Below, in pieces: positions 35,636-44,569 of a DNA stretch of 64,000 nucleotides. Origin of the DNA: Flavobacteriales bacterium 34_180_T64 (GTDB lineage: Bacteria; Bacteroidota; Bacteroidia; Flavobacteriales; Flavobacteriaceae); contig MAAR01000011.1 of the NCBI GenBank assembly GCA_002162765.1, positions 186,001-250,000 of the forward strand, written 5' to 3'. Under the pieces are notes generated by a model. The model made no database searches. It had not been told where the DNA came from and saw only the letters and a list, made by a program, of their open reading frames with translations. Position 1 is the first letter of the stretch. Every line of letters begins with the position of its first letter. The position numbers and the translations under genes were made by a program.

Positions 35636-38140
35636 ATGAAAACAACGAAATTAATAATATTGACATGTGCTATATCTCTTAACACCGTCTTTGCTCAAGA
35701 AAATATTGAAAACGATGCTAGCCTTCCAACCTTAGAAGATCGCTATTTTGGAGAAAAGCCACCGGGTTTAATTCCTGTAGAGTTTGCTCCTGACATTGTT
35801 TCTCCAGAAGGGCTTTTTGAAGGTGGTGGGTTTTCGCCAGATATGAAGGAGTTCTATTTCTCTAGGAAAAATGGGAACTATGTAAAACGTACATTTTTTG
35901 TTATTCGATATGAAAATAATAGTTGGGGGCACGAATCTGAGACCGATATAAAGTGGCCAAAATTCTCTGAGGATGGTAATACGATATTCGGTGGAAAAGA
36001 ATATAGAGAACGAACCGATAGGGGTTGGTCGGAACCCAAAAGTCAAGGAGAATTCTTAAAAGACCAGGCACATGGTATCTCGCTTTCCTCTAAGGGAACC
36101 TATTATTTTGGTTTTAATGAAAAGGAAGGTAGAGGATATGGCTCTATCCGTTATTCACGCCTTATAGATGGCAAACGTGAAAATCCAGTAAAAATGAGCA
36201 AGACCATTAACACAGGAAGATATATTGCCCACCCCTTCATTGCTCCAGATGAATCCTATTTAATGTGGGATGCTGAGAGAGAAGGCGGATATGGTGATAG
36301 CGACTGTTATATTAGTTTCAGGCAGCAAGATGGTTCATGGGGAGCAGCAATTAACATGGGAACTCAAATAAACACAGCATCAAATGAAAGTAGCCCAAGT
36401 GTGACACACGATGGGGAATATATCTTCTTTTCGAGGGGAGACTGGGAGCTTAAAGAAGATGGAAGTACTAATTGGGTAGGAAAACCTTATTGGGTAGATG
36501 CTCAGGTTATTGAGAATCTCAGGCCCAAGAACAATGAGAAAACCAAATCAACTTCCTATACAATTGCTTATAGTTCAAGGGAAACTGGTAATGTAGAAAT
36601 TTATTTAGGTGATACAGAAGGTACATCAACTATTAAAAGTACAAATGCGAAAGGTGGCTACTTAGCTTGGTCTCCTGACGGAAAACAATTTGCTTTTTAT
36701 GCAAAATATGATGACAAAAAAACATGGTCTATTCATACAATGAATAGTGATGGAACGAATAGGCAGCGATTAACTCATGAAAAAAACAAATGGGATAATT
36801 CACCAGCATGGTCACCTGATGGAACAAAAATTGCATTTTCAAGAGAATATAAAGATTCGGAAAAAAATTGGCAGCAAGAAATTTGGATTATGAATTCAGA
36901 TGGTAGCGAACTGACTCAAATAAAATCACTAAAAGGAGGTGGTCCTTATTTTACACCAGATGGTCAAATAGTTTTTCATTCGGAATTCAAAGATAAAAAA
37001 AGTGAGATAAGCATAGCAAATATTGATGGTAACAACATTGTTCAGTTGACACATAGTGTAGCTGAAGAATGGCACCCTGAGGTTTCACCAGATGGCAAGC
37101 GAATCGCTTTTATGTCTGATAGAGATGGAAACTTTGAAATTTACGTGATGAATATAAATGGTTCTAATCAAAAACGATTGACAAATAATGATGTTGGTGA
37201 TTGGTATCCATCATGGTCCCCTGATGGTTCTCAACTAATTTTTTCATCACTTAGGGATGGTGAAAAAGATATTTATATTATGAATACCGATGGTTCTTCA
37301 GTAAGAAAAATTATATCTAATGCTACAAGTCCCGCATGGTTAAAAATCCAACAAAGTGATCGTCAAGATAAATTCCCAGTCCTCGAAGGCCCCTATCTTG
37401 GTCAAAAACCACCGGGTTCAACGGCTGAAGTCTTTGCCCCGGGTATTGTTTCGACACCGCTTTATGAACTTTTCAGTGCATTCACACCTGATATGAAAGA
37501 GTTTTATTTTGTCAGATACGATGAAGATGATAAAGCAAGCATGATCGTCTTGAAATCCGAAAATAATCAATGGCAAAAGTCCATCGTAGGACCGAGGGTG
37601 GGAGAGCCCTTTATCTCGCCAGATGGTAAGATCATGTATTTGGGCAGACGCTATATGGAGCGTATTGGCGATGGCTGGTCAGAAATAAAAAGCCTTGGCA
37701 CCCCTTACAAAGACTTCTCTATTATGCGCCTTGTAGCCTCATCAAAAGGAACGTATTATTTTGATACAATGGGAGAAGAGCCTATTCGCTATGCACGATT
37801 CATAGACGGCAAACGTTCAGCACCGAAAGCATTGAACATTGACTTTGGAAAACACAACGCACACCCCTGGATTGCTCCAGATGAATCCTATTTGATCTGG
37901 GACGATCAAAGAGAAAGCGGATATGGTGGCGCTGATATCTATATCAGTTTTAAACAGCAAGATGATTCATGGGGTCCTGCCATCAATATGGGCGACACGG
38001 TCAATTCCGATAGAGGAGATTCTTATGCGACCGTAACCCCTGATGGCAAATACATACTCTTTAATAGAAGCATCGATGAAAATAATGTGGATATTTACTG
38101 GGTAGATGCACAAATTATTGAAACACTCAGATCGAAATAG
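35636..38140 (+). CDS. secreted PD40/TolB-like beta-propeller protein of fused modules
   Basis: The start is ATG 35636 (MKTTKLIILTCAISLNTVFAQ), because the longer frame from 35594 spoils the signal peptide. Three parts follow: a PD40 module starting YFGEKPPGLIPVEFAPDIVS (about residues 35-295), a TolB-like propeller with repeated WSPDGKQFAF, WSPDGTKIAFS, VSPDGKRIAFMSDRDGN and WSPDGSQLIFSS blades (about 310-570), and a second PD40 module starting [20 protein letters not shown]. The ends of both outer modules read YWVDAQ(V/I)IE. It presumably binds something in the periplasm or outside the cell. It is divergent from the LytS gene by 161 bp. Confidence 0.8.
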   Translation: MKTTKLIILTCAISLNTVFAQENIENDASLPTLEDRYFGEKPPGLIPVEFAPDIVSPEGLFEGGGFSPDMKEFYFSRKNGNYVKRTFFVIRYENNSWGHESETDIKWPKFSEDGNTIFGGKEYRERTDRGWSEPKSQGEFLKDQAHGISLSSKGTYYFGFNEKEGRGYGSIRYSRLIDGKRENPVKMSKTINTGRYIAHPFIAPDESYLMWDAEREGGYGDSDCYISFRQQDGSWGAAINMGTQINTASNESSPSVTHDGEYIFFSRGDWELKEDGSTNWVGKPYWVDAQVIENLRPKNNEKTKSTSYTIAYSSRETGNVEIYLGDTEGTSTIKSTNAKGGYLAWSPDGKQFAFYAKYDDKKTWSIHTMNSDGTNRQRLTHEKNKWDNSPAWSPDGTKIAFSREYKDSEKNWQQEIWIMNSDGSELTQIKSLKGGGPYFTPDGQIVFHSEFKDKKSEISIANIDGNNIVQLTHSVAEEWHPEVSPDGKRIAFMSDRDGNFEIYVMNINGSNQKRLTNNDVGDWYPSWSPDGSQLIFSSLRDGEKDIYIMNTDGSSVRKIISNATSPAWLKIQQSDRQDKFPVLEGPYLGQKPPGSTAEVFAPGIVSTPLYELFSAFTPDMKEFYFVRYDEDDKASMIVLKSENNQWQKSIVGPRVGEPFISPDGKIMYLGRRYMERIGDGWSEIKSLGTPYKDFSIMRLVASSKGTYYFDTMGEEPIRYARFIDGKRSAPKALNIDFGKHNAHPWIAPDESYLIWDDQRESGYGGADIYISFKQQDDSWGPAINMGDTVNSDRGDSYATVTPDGKYILFNRSIDENNVDIYWVDAQIIETLRSK

Positions 38141-38153
38141 GGTTGGACGTATA

Positions 38154-38176
38154 AAAAAGGTCTAGTAGACCTTTTT
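38154..38176 (+). terminator. hairpin after the large PD40 gene
   Basis: AAAAAGGTC, loop TAGTA, GACCTTTTT: a 9-bp stem with a T-run in its right arm, 14 bp after the stop. It may act as a partial terminator, separating the large PD40 gene from the two lipoprotein homologues. Confidence 0.65.
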
Positions 38177-38233
38177 AGTGAACGAACCAGCTGGCGGGTT
38201 GGAATTATAAATTAAAACAAAAAAAATTAAACA

Positions 38234-39172
38234 ATGAAGCATACACATTTTATTTTGATACTTATAATGGTACTACTTTTAAATGCTTGTAATACTAATA
38301 ATCAGAAGGCAAACAACAATGATTCACCAACTATAGAAACCGCTTATTTCGGGCAAAAACCACCGGGCTTAATTCCAGAAATTTTTGCTCCTGGAATAAT
38401 TTCAATAGATGGGAGAGGAGAACATGGCATTTCATTTTCTCCTGATTTAGATGAAGTATACTTTTCTGCCAATAAAAAGGACGAAGAGCCGAGTATATAT
38501 TACTCAAAACTCGAAGACAAAAAATGGATTACTCCCAAAAAAGCGAATTTCACGAAAGGTAAAAAAGTTGCAGAAATGCATCCATTTGTCAGTCCTAATG
38601 GTAGAACGCTTCATTTTATAGCTCATGATTCTTTCACATTGCCTCATCATAAAGAATCAGTTAAGAGCTGGTATGTAAAACGTTTAGGAGATTCTTGGAG
38701 CGATGCAAAACAACTTGATTCACCTATAAATGATGATTTTGTTTTTTATTCGAATGAAGCAAAAAACGGAGATCTTTATTATACAAATGTATCAAAACGA
38801 AAAATGTATTATGCACCTAAAAAAGATGACAAATATCCCGAAGTGCACGAATTGGCAACCGGAGGTTTTCATGGTTTTATTTCCCCTTCTCAGGATTATT
38901 TAGTGGCAAATGCTAGAAATAAAGAAGATGATCAAAGAAAAAGCGATATTTATGTCTATTTCAGGGAAAAAGACGGGACATGGTCAAAACCTATTAACCT
39001 TGAAAGTGACGTAAATTCTAATTTTCCTGAAACATGCCCGAGTATTACTCCTGACGGTAAATATTTATTTTTTGGTAGATATAACGAAGAAGGTGGTTTA
39101 TCAAACTTTTATTGGGTGAGCACTGAAATTATCAGCAAGTTAAAATCAGAATACTTTAAAAAGTTTAAATAA
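38234..39172 (+). CDS. PD40-module lipoprotein
   Basis: Lipobox LLNAC near residue 19, then one PD40 module of the same kind as in the gene upstream: [49 protein letters not shown], and [15 protein letters not shown] before YWVSTEII at the end. This is a beta-propeller of roughly six blades, lipid-anchored. The function is unknown; the repeated KPPG-x-x-P-E motif suggests a shared ligand surface. It overlaps the next gene by one base (TAATG). Confidence 0.78.
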   Translation: MKHTHFILILIMVLLLNACNTNNQKANNNDSPTIETAYFGQKPPGLIPEIFAPGIISIDGRGEHGISFSPDLDEVYFSANKKDEEPSIYYSKLEDKKWITPKKANFTKGKKVAEMHPFVSPNGRTLHFIAHDSFTLPHHKESVKSWYVKRLGDSWSDAKQLDSPINDDFVFYSNEAKNGDLYYTNVSKRKMYYAPKKDDKYPEVHELATGGFHGFISPSQDYLVANARNKEDDQRKSDIYVYFREKDGTWSKPINLESDVNSNFPETCPSITPDGKYLFFGRYNEEGGLSNFYWVSTEIISKLKSEYFKKFK

Positions 39173-40041
39173 TGAAAAAAACGTGTTTTATTATAGCGCT
39201 TATATTTTTAAGTGCTTGTACTGCTAAAAAAGAGAAAAAACAACAAAGTAATGCACCAATATCAGAAGAAATTTATCTTGGACAAAAACCTCCGGGTTTA
39301 ATTCCTGAATTGTTTGCACCTGAAATTATTAAAACCGAATTTAGACAGGCAGCTGGTGTTTTTTCTCCAGACTTAAAGGAGTTTTATTTTCGCAGAAGAG
39401 GAGGGAAGTATAAAAACAATGCTTTGGTTGTTGTTAAATTTGAAGATAACAAATGGACTGAATCACTTGTAGCGGAAAGAGCAGGCGAACCCTTTATTTC
39501 ACAAGATGGAAACATTATGCATTTGGGGAGAAAATTTAGAGAACGAACTACTTCTGGTTGGTCTGAAGCAAAAAACCTTGAAGCTCCTTTTGATAAATAT
39601 CGTATTATGCGACTTACTTCTGCATCTAACGGCACGTACTATTTTGATGAGGCCAGTGAAACAGGTCCGCTTCGTTATTCTCGACTAATAAATGGTGTTC
39701 ATGAAAAACCTAAAACTTTAAATATTGAAGACATTGGAAATTGGAATGCACACCCATTTATTGCTCCAGATGAATCTTATGTAATCTGGGATGATCAAAG
39801 AGAAAAAGGTGGATATGGAGATGCAGATTTATATATTTCTTTTCGAGAAAAAGATAATACTTGGGGACCTTCAATTAATTTAGGTGATACAATAAACACA
39901 GAATTTGCAGAAGCTTATGGTAGCATAACACCTGATGGAAAATATTTCTTCTTTCATAGAGGATACGGGAATAATAAAGCAGATATATTTTGGGTAGATG
40001 CACAAATTATTGAAGCACTCAGGCACAAATACAAAAGTTAA
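39172..40041 (+). CDS. PD40-module lipoprotein, second copy
   Basis: Lipobox LSAC near residue 15, then the module [71 protein letters not shown], ending [14 protein letters not shown]. It is closer to the C-terminal module of the 834-aa protein (IAPDESYLIWDDQRESGYGGADIYISF) than to its immediate neighbour, so the array grew by duplication. Start and stop of the two lipoprotein genes overlap, indicating translational coupling. Confidence 0.78.
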   Translation: MKKTCFIIALIFLSACTAKKEKKQQSNAPISEEIYLGQKPPGLIPELFAPEIIKTEFRQAAGVFSPDLKEFYFRRRGGKYKNNALVVVKFEDNKWTESLVAERAGEPFISQDGNIMHLGRKFRERTTSGWSEAKNLEAPFDKYRIMRLTSASNGTYYFDEASETGPLRYSRLINGVHEKPKTLNIEDIGNWNAHPFIAPDESYVIWDDQREKGGYGDADLYISFREKDNTWGPSINLGDTINTEFAEAYGSITPDGKYFFFHRGYGNNKADIFWVDAQIIEALRHKYKS

Positions 40042-40098
40042 ATTTTTATAAATTTACATTCAAAATAGTAATAGATTTTGAAAATTGACTAATTTTGT

Positions 40099-40113
40099 AC
40101 CGACTGGTCTAAT
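40099..40113 (+). promoter_or_regulatory. NemR-type operator upstream of TetR gene 1
   Basis: ACCGACTGGTCTAAT follows a TAATTTTG promoter-like box (40090-40097). The same sequence, with minor changes, recurs at 40801, 43876 and 44496. The GGTCTA half resembles the NemR box half-sites known from E. coli (from memory). It lies about 100 bp before the TetR ATG. Confidence 0.7.
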
Positions 40114-40215
40114 ATCGTATTTGAGTAATCAAAAATAGACAGTAATTAAAAGTAGAAATGAAAGCGTTGTAAATGTATTCAACTTCGTTTTTGAATTCAA
40201 AAGTTTAACATTAAA

Positions 40216-40779
40216 ATGACTAAAGAAAAAGCATTAACGGCAGGATTAGAACTTTTTTCAGAAAAGGGATACAGCAATGTAGGCTTGAATGAGATTTTAG
40301 AAACAGCCGAAATTCCTAAAGGATCATTCTATCATCATTTTAAAAGTAAAGAAGCATTTGCTATTCAAGTTCTGGAACGCTATTCAAATTGTGGTTTAGT
40401 GGTTTTTAAAGATGCTTTACTTAAACAATCTGTATTATCACCAAAAGAGCGCATCAAATCTTATTATAAGGATAGAGCCAATGAGTTTGAACAAAAACAA
40501 TTTGTAAAAGGTTGCTTATTAGGCGATAGCTGTTCGGAAGGTGGCGTAAGCGATGAATTTAAAACCTTTGTAGAAGAACAATTAGAAAAATGGGAATTCA
40601 CCATAGAATGTTGTTTGGAAGAAGGTAAAGAAAACAATCAAATATCAAAAAAAGTAGACACTAGAATGATGGCTTCTGTTATATTAAATGGTTGGGAAGG
40701 GGCCATTTTTAGAATGAAATCCAGCAAAAATAGACAACCTTTAGACGATTTTATACAAAGCCTTAATTTATTAATCTAA
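40216..40779 (+). CDS. NemR-like TetR-family repressor
   Basis: The HTH domain (residues 1-47) contains GYSNVGLNEILETAEIPKGSFYHHFKSKEAFAIQVL in the AcuR/NemR style. Cys100 in VKGCLLGDSC lines up with the redox-active Cys106 of E. coli NemR, which senses electrophiles and hypochlorite; a second Cys is at 106. It is flanked by matching operator sites (40099, 40801) and precedes an old yellow enzyme gene, as nemR precedes nemA in E. coli. It probably derepresses the operon on electrophile stress. Confidence 0.83.
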   Translation: MTKEKALTAGLELFSEKGYSNVGLNEILETAEIPKGSFYHHFKSKEAFAIQVLERYSNCGLVVFKDALLKQSVLSPKERIKSYYKDRANEFEQKQFVKGCLLGDSCSEGGVSDEFKTFVEEQLEKWEFTIECCLEEGKENNQISKKVDTRMMASVILNGWEGAIFRMKSSKNRQPLDDFIQSLNLLI

Positions 40780-40800
40780 AAAATTTTCATAAAAAACTAA

Positions 40801-40815
40801 ACCGACTAGTCTAAT
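40801..40815 (+). promoter_or_regulatory. NemR-type operator before the OYE gene
   Basis: ACCGACTAGTCTAAT, with the palindromic core GACTAGTC, lies 27 bp before the ATG of the old yellow enzyme gene and 21 bp after the TetR stop. Confidence 0.72.
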
Positions 40816-40842
40816 ATAAATAAATAATTAAAAATAAAACAT

Positions 40843-41931
40843 ATGAATTCATTAACAACATTCCAATTGGGCGACCTACAATTAAAAAACAAAATAGTCA
40901 TGGCTCCAATGACACGCACCCGAGCAACCAACTATATTCCAAACAAAATAATTGCTGAATATTACGGGCAACGTGCCTCAGCTGGTTTAATTATTACCGA
41001 AGGCACTTCTCCATCAGCAAACGGATTAGGCTATCCGCGTATTCCTGGTGCATATTCGGATGCTCAAATTAAAGGATGGAAAGATGTTGCGGATGCCGTA
41101 CACACTAAAGGTGGGAAAATATTTGTACAAGTGATGCATACGGGTCGCATTTCTGCACAAATAAATATGCCAGAAGGAGCAACCATTATAGCGCCATCGG
41201 CAATACAAGCGGCTGGTCAGATTTTTTCTGAAACAGGAATGGTAGATCACGGGATGCCAAAGGAAATGACCAAAGACGATATTTTAAAAACGCAAGACGA
41301 ATATGTTTATGCTTCCGAACGTTTAATCAATGAAGCAGGAATTGATGGGGTAGAATTACACGCCGCAAATGGCTATTTACTAGATCAATTTATCAACCCT
41401 AAGTCAAACCATCGTAACGATGAATATGGTGGTTCGGTTGAAAATCGCAATCGTTTTGTGATAGAAACTGCACAAAAAGTAGCCGATACTGTTGGTGCAA
41501 ATAAAGTAGGAATTCGTATTTCGCCTTTTGGTGTGTATAATGATTTACAAAGTGACTATGAGGATGTTGAAGAAACCTTTATCGCTTTGGCAAAGGAACT
41601 AAAAGACATAGGATTAGTTTATATGCATATCGTGGTTCAGGAAGATTCTTTTGGAGTTACAGATGCACGTACAGACCGACAATTAAACCTAAGAAAAGCG
41701 ATTAAGAATACCTTTGAAGGGACTGTAATTACTGGAGGAAATGTCTCTACGATAGCCACTGCAGATGCCGTTTTAAACGAAGGTTTTGATTTGGCTTATG
41801 TAGGAAGACCTTATATATCGAATCCAGATTTTATTGAGCGATTGAAAAATAAAGTCGCATTACAAGCTCCCAATCCAGAGACCTTTTTTGGTATAGATGC
41901 AGTAGGCTTTACGGATTATGCGTTTGCTTAA
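40843..41931 (+). CDS. old yellow enzyme, alkene reductase (NemA-like)
   Basis: FMN-dependent TIM-barrel ene-reductase that reduces activated C=C bonds of electrophiles such as N-ethylmaleimide, using NAD(P)H. Motifs: KNKIVMAPMTRTRA (FMN-binding start), YYGQRASAGLIITEGT, the catalytic HAANGYLLDQF (H-x-x-N), NHRNDEYGG and AYVGRPYISNPDF. The length (362 aa) is standard. It sits behind a NemR-type operator and is followed 15 nt later by a RidA-family gene. A second OYE is encoded at 50440. Confidence 0.92.
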   Translation: MNSLTTFQLGDLQLKNKIVMAPMTRTRATNYIPNKIIAEYYGQRASAGLIITEGTSPSANGLGYPRIPGAYSDAQIKGWKDVADAVHTKGGKIFVQVMHTGRISAQINMPEGATIIAPSAIQAAGQIFSETGMVDHGMPKEMTKDDILKTQDEYVYASERLINEAGIDGVELHAANGYLLDQFINPKSNHRNDEYGGSVENRNRFVIETAQKVADTVGANKVGIRISPFGVYNDLQSDYEDVEETFIALAKELKDIGLVYMHIVVQEDSFGVTDARTDRQLNLRKAIKNTFEGTVITGGNVSTIATADAVLNEGFDLAYVGRPYISNPDFIERLKNKVALQAPNPETFFGIDAVGFTDYAFA

Positions 41932-41946
41932 TTTAATATTGATACA

Positions 41947-42402
41947 ATGAATATCGAAAAAAAGTTAAGCGAATGGCAGTTAGAGCTTCCAGCGCCAAGT
42001 AATCCAGGCGGATCGTATACGCCTGTAAATATTCGAGGCAAGGTGGCTTATGTTGCCATTCAGTTTCCGATAATTAATGGTGAATTACAGTATAAAGGAC
42101 GGTTTGGAGACGATTTAAGTACCGAAGATGGCTATAAAGCTATGCAACTGGCGGTATTAAATGTATTATCTCAAATAAACGATAAAATTGGTTTCGACAA
42201 CATAGAAGGTCTAAACCATATGGATGCGTATTACCAATCTGGAGAAAACTGGAATGAAGCACCTCGTGTTGTAGATGGAGCATCGGATTTGTTTTTACAT
42301 GTCTTGGGAGCAAAAGGAACACATTCCAGAGCTATTTTTGGGGTACATAAATTATATGGTAATTTGTCTGTAGCTATTACTTGCCATTTTACATTGAAAT
42401 AA
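41947..42402 (+). CDS. RidA-family protein
   Basis: A trimeric endoribonuclease L-PSP/RidA fold of 151 aa. Members deaminate reactive enamines and imines or bind small ligands. Visible landmarks: the N-terminal PAPSNPGGSYTPVNIRGKVAYVA, GDDLSTEDGYKAMQLAVLNVLSQI, and HSRAIFGVHKLYGNLSVAITC near the end. The canonical catalytic Arg of RidA is not obvious to me. The family fits a damage-control role next to OYE. It ends the operon, and a terminator-like stem follows. Confidence 0.85.
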   Translation: MNIEKKLSEWQLELPAPSNPGGSYTPVNIRGKVAYVAIQFPIINGELQYKGRFGDDLSTEDGYKAMQLAVLNVLSQINDKIGFDNIEGLNHMDAYYQSGENWNEAPRVVDGASDLFLHVLGAKGTHSRAIFGVHKLYGNLSVAITCHFTLK

Positions 42403-42418
42403 TTTTATCTACACTTTA

Positions 42419-42464
42419 AAAAATAAAAGTAGAAACTCTGAATTTGTGCTTCTGCTTTTATTTT
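42419..42464 (+). terminator. terminator after the OYE-RidA operon
   Basis: AAAATAAAAG plus AGAA pairs with TTCT plus CTTTTATTTT, with one opposed mismatch and a loop of about 15 nt. The stem begins about 17 nt after the RidA stop. The right arm is T-rich. Confidence 0.6.
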
Positions 42465-42480
42465 AATTTTTACATTTCCT

Positions 42481-42735
42481 AATCACTGAGAAATGCGAAG
42501 CATTTACGAATACTTCTAACACAAATATTAAAGACCTGAGTAATCTCGTATTTAAAAATCACTGAGAGATTTTACAGCATAGTAAGTTTATAGGTTCACA
42601 AGCACCTATTTATTAAAATAGAGCGTGCGAATAAACACTTTTATGTGACTAGCCTGTGCTGAGTGAAGCCAAAGATTCACGATTTCTATTAACAATAAGC
42701 ATACATGAGTACATATGTATGGAATGGGCTACAAA
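42481..42735 (+). repeat. dispersed intergenic element, mid-length copy
   Basis: Contains GAGAAATGCGAAGCATTTAC (hairpin), the stem CTATTT/AAATAG with loop ATTA near 42605, GATTCACGA, ACAATAAGCATACATGAGTA and the right end GTATGGAATGG at about 42716-42728. The order of blocks is the same as at 12.1 and 19.7 kb. It fills most of the 460-bp gap between the RidA gene and the MddA-like gene. No gene is seen in the gap. Confidence 0.65.
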
Positions 42736-42862
42736 CAGATACTGCCTTTAGAGTATTTTTTAAAGGCTGCGTTTACATGACCATGAATTGAAAGTGCTAA
42801 GGAATATAATTCCTACAGTATTAAGTTTTTTGTATCTTACAGGAAACTAACTATTTAACCTT

Positions 42863-43606
42863 ATGAAAAACATCATAATATTCATTTATGGCATAGTATC
42901 GTATGTTGTATTTCTAGCTTCATTTTTATACGCTATTGGCTTTGTGGGCCAACTCCTGGTTCCTAAAACTATTAACTCTGGTGTAACATCAGGAATAACA
43001 GAATCTTTAGTTATTAATTTAGTACTATTAAGTCTTTTTGCGGTACAACATTCAGTTATGGCGCGACCTGCATTTAAAAAATGGTGGACTAAAATTATTA
43101 GTCCAGCCATAGAGCGCAGTACTTTTGTGCTATTAACCAGTTTGCTATTATTCTTAATATTTTGGAAATGGCAGCCTATGACCACTAAGGTTTGGAATAT
43201 AGAAGGCGAAACCTACGTTCTTATTATCAATATCATATTTTGGATCGGTTGGCTTATAGTCTTACTCTCAACCTTTATGATCAATCATTTTCATTTATTT
43301 GGATTGGATCAGGTCTATACTAAAATGAAAAGTAAGCCTCCAACCGGATTAAAATTCACAGAGCGTTTCTTTTATAAATTTGTTAGACATCCTATTATGA
43401 CTGGTTTTATTATTGCTTTTTGGGCAACGCCCGAAATGACTCAAGGCCATTTGCTATTTGCTACAGTGACCACCTTATACATTTTAATTGCTGTAAAATA
43501 TTTAGAAGAACGTGATTTAAGAAATGAATTAGGCGATACTTATGTGAGCTATCAAAAACGGATTCCTATGTTATTTCCGTTTTTAAAGTTTGGAAAAAAA
43601 GGTTAA
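42863..43606 (+). CDS. methanethiol S-methyltransferase (MddA)-like membrane protein
   Basis: An integral membrane protein with five or six helices and the isoprenylcysteine-methyltransferase-like C-terminus: FINHFHLFGLDQVY (INHF-x-LFGL), FVRHPIMTGFIIAFWATPEMT, and EERDLRNELGDTYVSYQKRIPMLFP. These match MddA and its near relatives, which methylate methanethiol to dimethyl sulfide with SAM in the inner membrane. The related NnrU-type proteins are the alternative. It is a single-gene block bounded on both sides by dispersed elements. Confidence 0.72.
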   Translation: MKNIIIFIYGIVSYVVFLASFLYAIGFVGQLLVPKTINSGVTSGITESLVINLVLLSLFAVQHSVMARPAFKKWWTKIISPAIERSTFVLLTSLLLFLIFWKWQPMTTKVWNIEGETYVLIINIIFWIGWLIVLLSTFMINHFHLFGLDQVYTKMKSKPPTGLKFTERFFYKFVRHPIMTGFIIAFWATPEMTQGHLLFATVTTLYILIAVKYLEERDLRNELGDTYVSYQKRIPMLFPFLKFGKKG

Positions 43607-43635
43607 GGCAATATATGCAAGATAAATATAGTTTA

Positions 43636-43836
43636 AGCCATTTTACATAATGTCGAATTATAATGTTGAAAACGAATTATAATGTTCTGCGTTATGTAAA
43701 TGAGCTTTGGTAAAAAGCGAAAGTTGTTACCACAGTTTCTTCAAAAATTTAATACAAAAAGTTTCTTCTACTAAAGTTAATGGAACACTTTTTATGCGAC
43801 GACATAGGAGGGAAGCATAATGTGTGTGCAATTCAA
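43636..43836 (+). repeat. dispersed intergenic element, minimal copy
   Basis: It starts CATTTTACATAATGTCGAAT and, after a short loop, reads AATTATAATGTTCTGCGTTA TGTAA, so the two ends form an inverted repeat of about 20 bp. Next come TGAGCTTTGG and GCGAAAGTT, which pair, then AATGGAACACTTTTTATGCG, GACGACATAGGAGG and the right end TAATGTGTGTGCAAT. It looks like the long copies with the middle removed. It is placed between the MddA-like gene and the second NemR-like operon. Confidence 0.75.
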
Positions 43837-43843
43837 ATATACT

Positions 43844-43872
43844 TTGTGATTTATTAAAAAGTATTATCTTTG
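43844..43872 (+). promoter_or_regulatory. promoter of the second NemR-like gene
   Basis: TTG at 43844-43846, an 18-bp spacer and TATCTTTG at 43865-43872 match the Bacteroidota consensus. An operator sits immediately downstream, over the expected transcription start. Confidence 0.65.
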
Positions 43873-43875
43873 TAG

Positions 43876-43890
43876 CCGACTGGTCTAATA
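43876..43890 (+). promoter_or_regulatory. NemR-type operator upstream of TetR gene 2
   Basis: CCGACTGGTCTAATA, identical over 13 bases with the operator at 40099. It lies between the TATCTTTG box and the ATG, ideal for repression. Confidence 0.75.
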
Positions 43891-43898
43891 TATGCATA

Positions 43899-44474
43899 AT
43901 GAAAACAGATACAATTGATAACATTTTAGAAATAGGAACGGATTTAATTCTTAAAAACGGATATAATAATGTTGGTTTAAATAAGATATTGGAAACCGCA
44001 AATATTCCAAAAGGTTCGTTTTATTACTATTTTAAAAGTAAGGAAGATTTTGGTATTCAAGTAATCAAGTTTTATTCTGAAAATTCACTAACCTTTTTAA
44101 ACAGTTATCTAACAGATAGTACTAAAATGCCTAAGGAAAGAATTATTTCTTTTTTTGAAGATATGCAAAAAGTATATGTCGATAAGGAATTTAAAGAAGG
44201 ATGTTTATTAGGTAATAGTAGTCTAGAATTATCAGATATGTCTAAAGCATTTAGTGATTCGGTTGCAAACGAATTAAATAAATGGCAAGATTGTTTTGAG
44301 TTATGTATTAAAGAAGGCCAGGATGCAAATACCATTAAGAAAGATGAATCAGCAAAAGACATGAGTGATTTTATTCTAACAACTTGGGAAGGTTCTTTAT
44401 TGCGCATGAAAGCATCTAAGAACACTGATTCTATTGTAACGTTTATTAAATTTTTAAATAATTACATACTATAA
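43899..44474 (+). CDS. NemR-like TetR-family repressor, second copy
   Basis: I start at ATG 43899. The longer frame from 43824 would run through the promoter and operator. The HTH has GYNNVGLNKILETANIPKGSFYYYFKSKEDFGIQVI, and Cys102 in KEGCLLGNSSLE corresponds to NemR Cys106. Operators lie on both sides of the gene (43876, 44496) and match those of the first NemR-like gene, so cross-talk between the two regulators is likely. The gene following is an SDR. Confidence 0.85.
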   Translation: MKTDTIDNILEIGTDLILKNGYNNVGLNKILETANIPKGSFYYYFKSKEDFGIQVIKFYSENSLTFLNSYLTDSTKMPKERIISFFEDMQKVYVDKEFKEGCLLGNSSLELSDMSKAFSDSVANELNKWQDCFELCIKEGQDANTIKKDESAKDMSDFILTTWEGSLLRMKASKNTDSIVTFIKFLNNYIL

Positions 44475-44495
44475 AAAAATTTAATCCATTAGTAG

Positions 44496-44507
44496 TAGAC
44501 TAGTCTA
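44496..44507 (+). promoter_or_regulatory. NemR-type operator before the SDR operon
   Basis: TAGACTAGTCTA is a perfect 12-bp palindrome and matches the operator core at 40801 and 43876. It is 8 bp before a short reading frame and 58 bp before the SDR ATG. Confidence 0.75.
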
Positions 44508-44515
44508 ATAAAAAC

Positions 44516-44569
44516 ATGAACATAAAAATAATAATAAATAAAATTAAAACAAAAAAAGTAAAATTATGA
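44516..44569 (+). CDS. possible 17-codon Lys/Ile-rich leader peptide
   Basis: Reads MNIKIIINKIKTKKVKL and stops at TGA 44567-44569, overlapping the SDR ATG (44566) as ATGA. Translational coupling or leader-peptide control is possible. The peptide may be only AT-rich leader sequence. A similar mini-frame overlaps the OYE start at 50440. Confidence 0.3.
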   Translation: MNIKIIINKIKTKKVKL

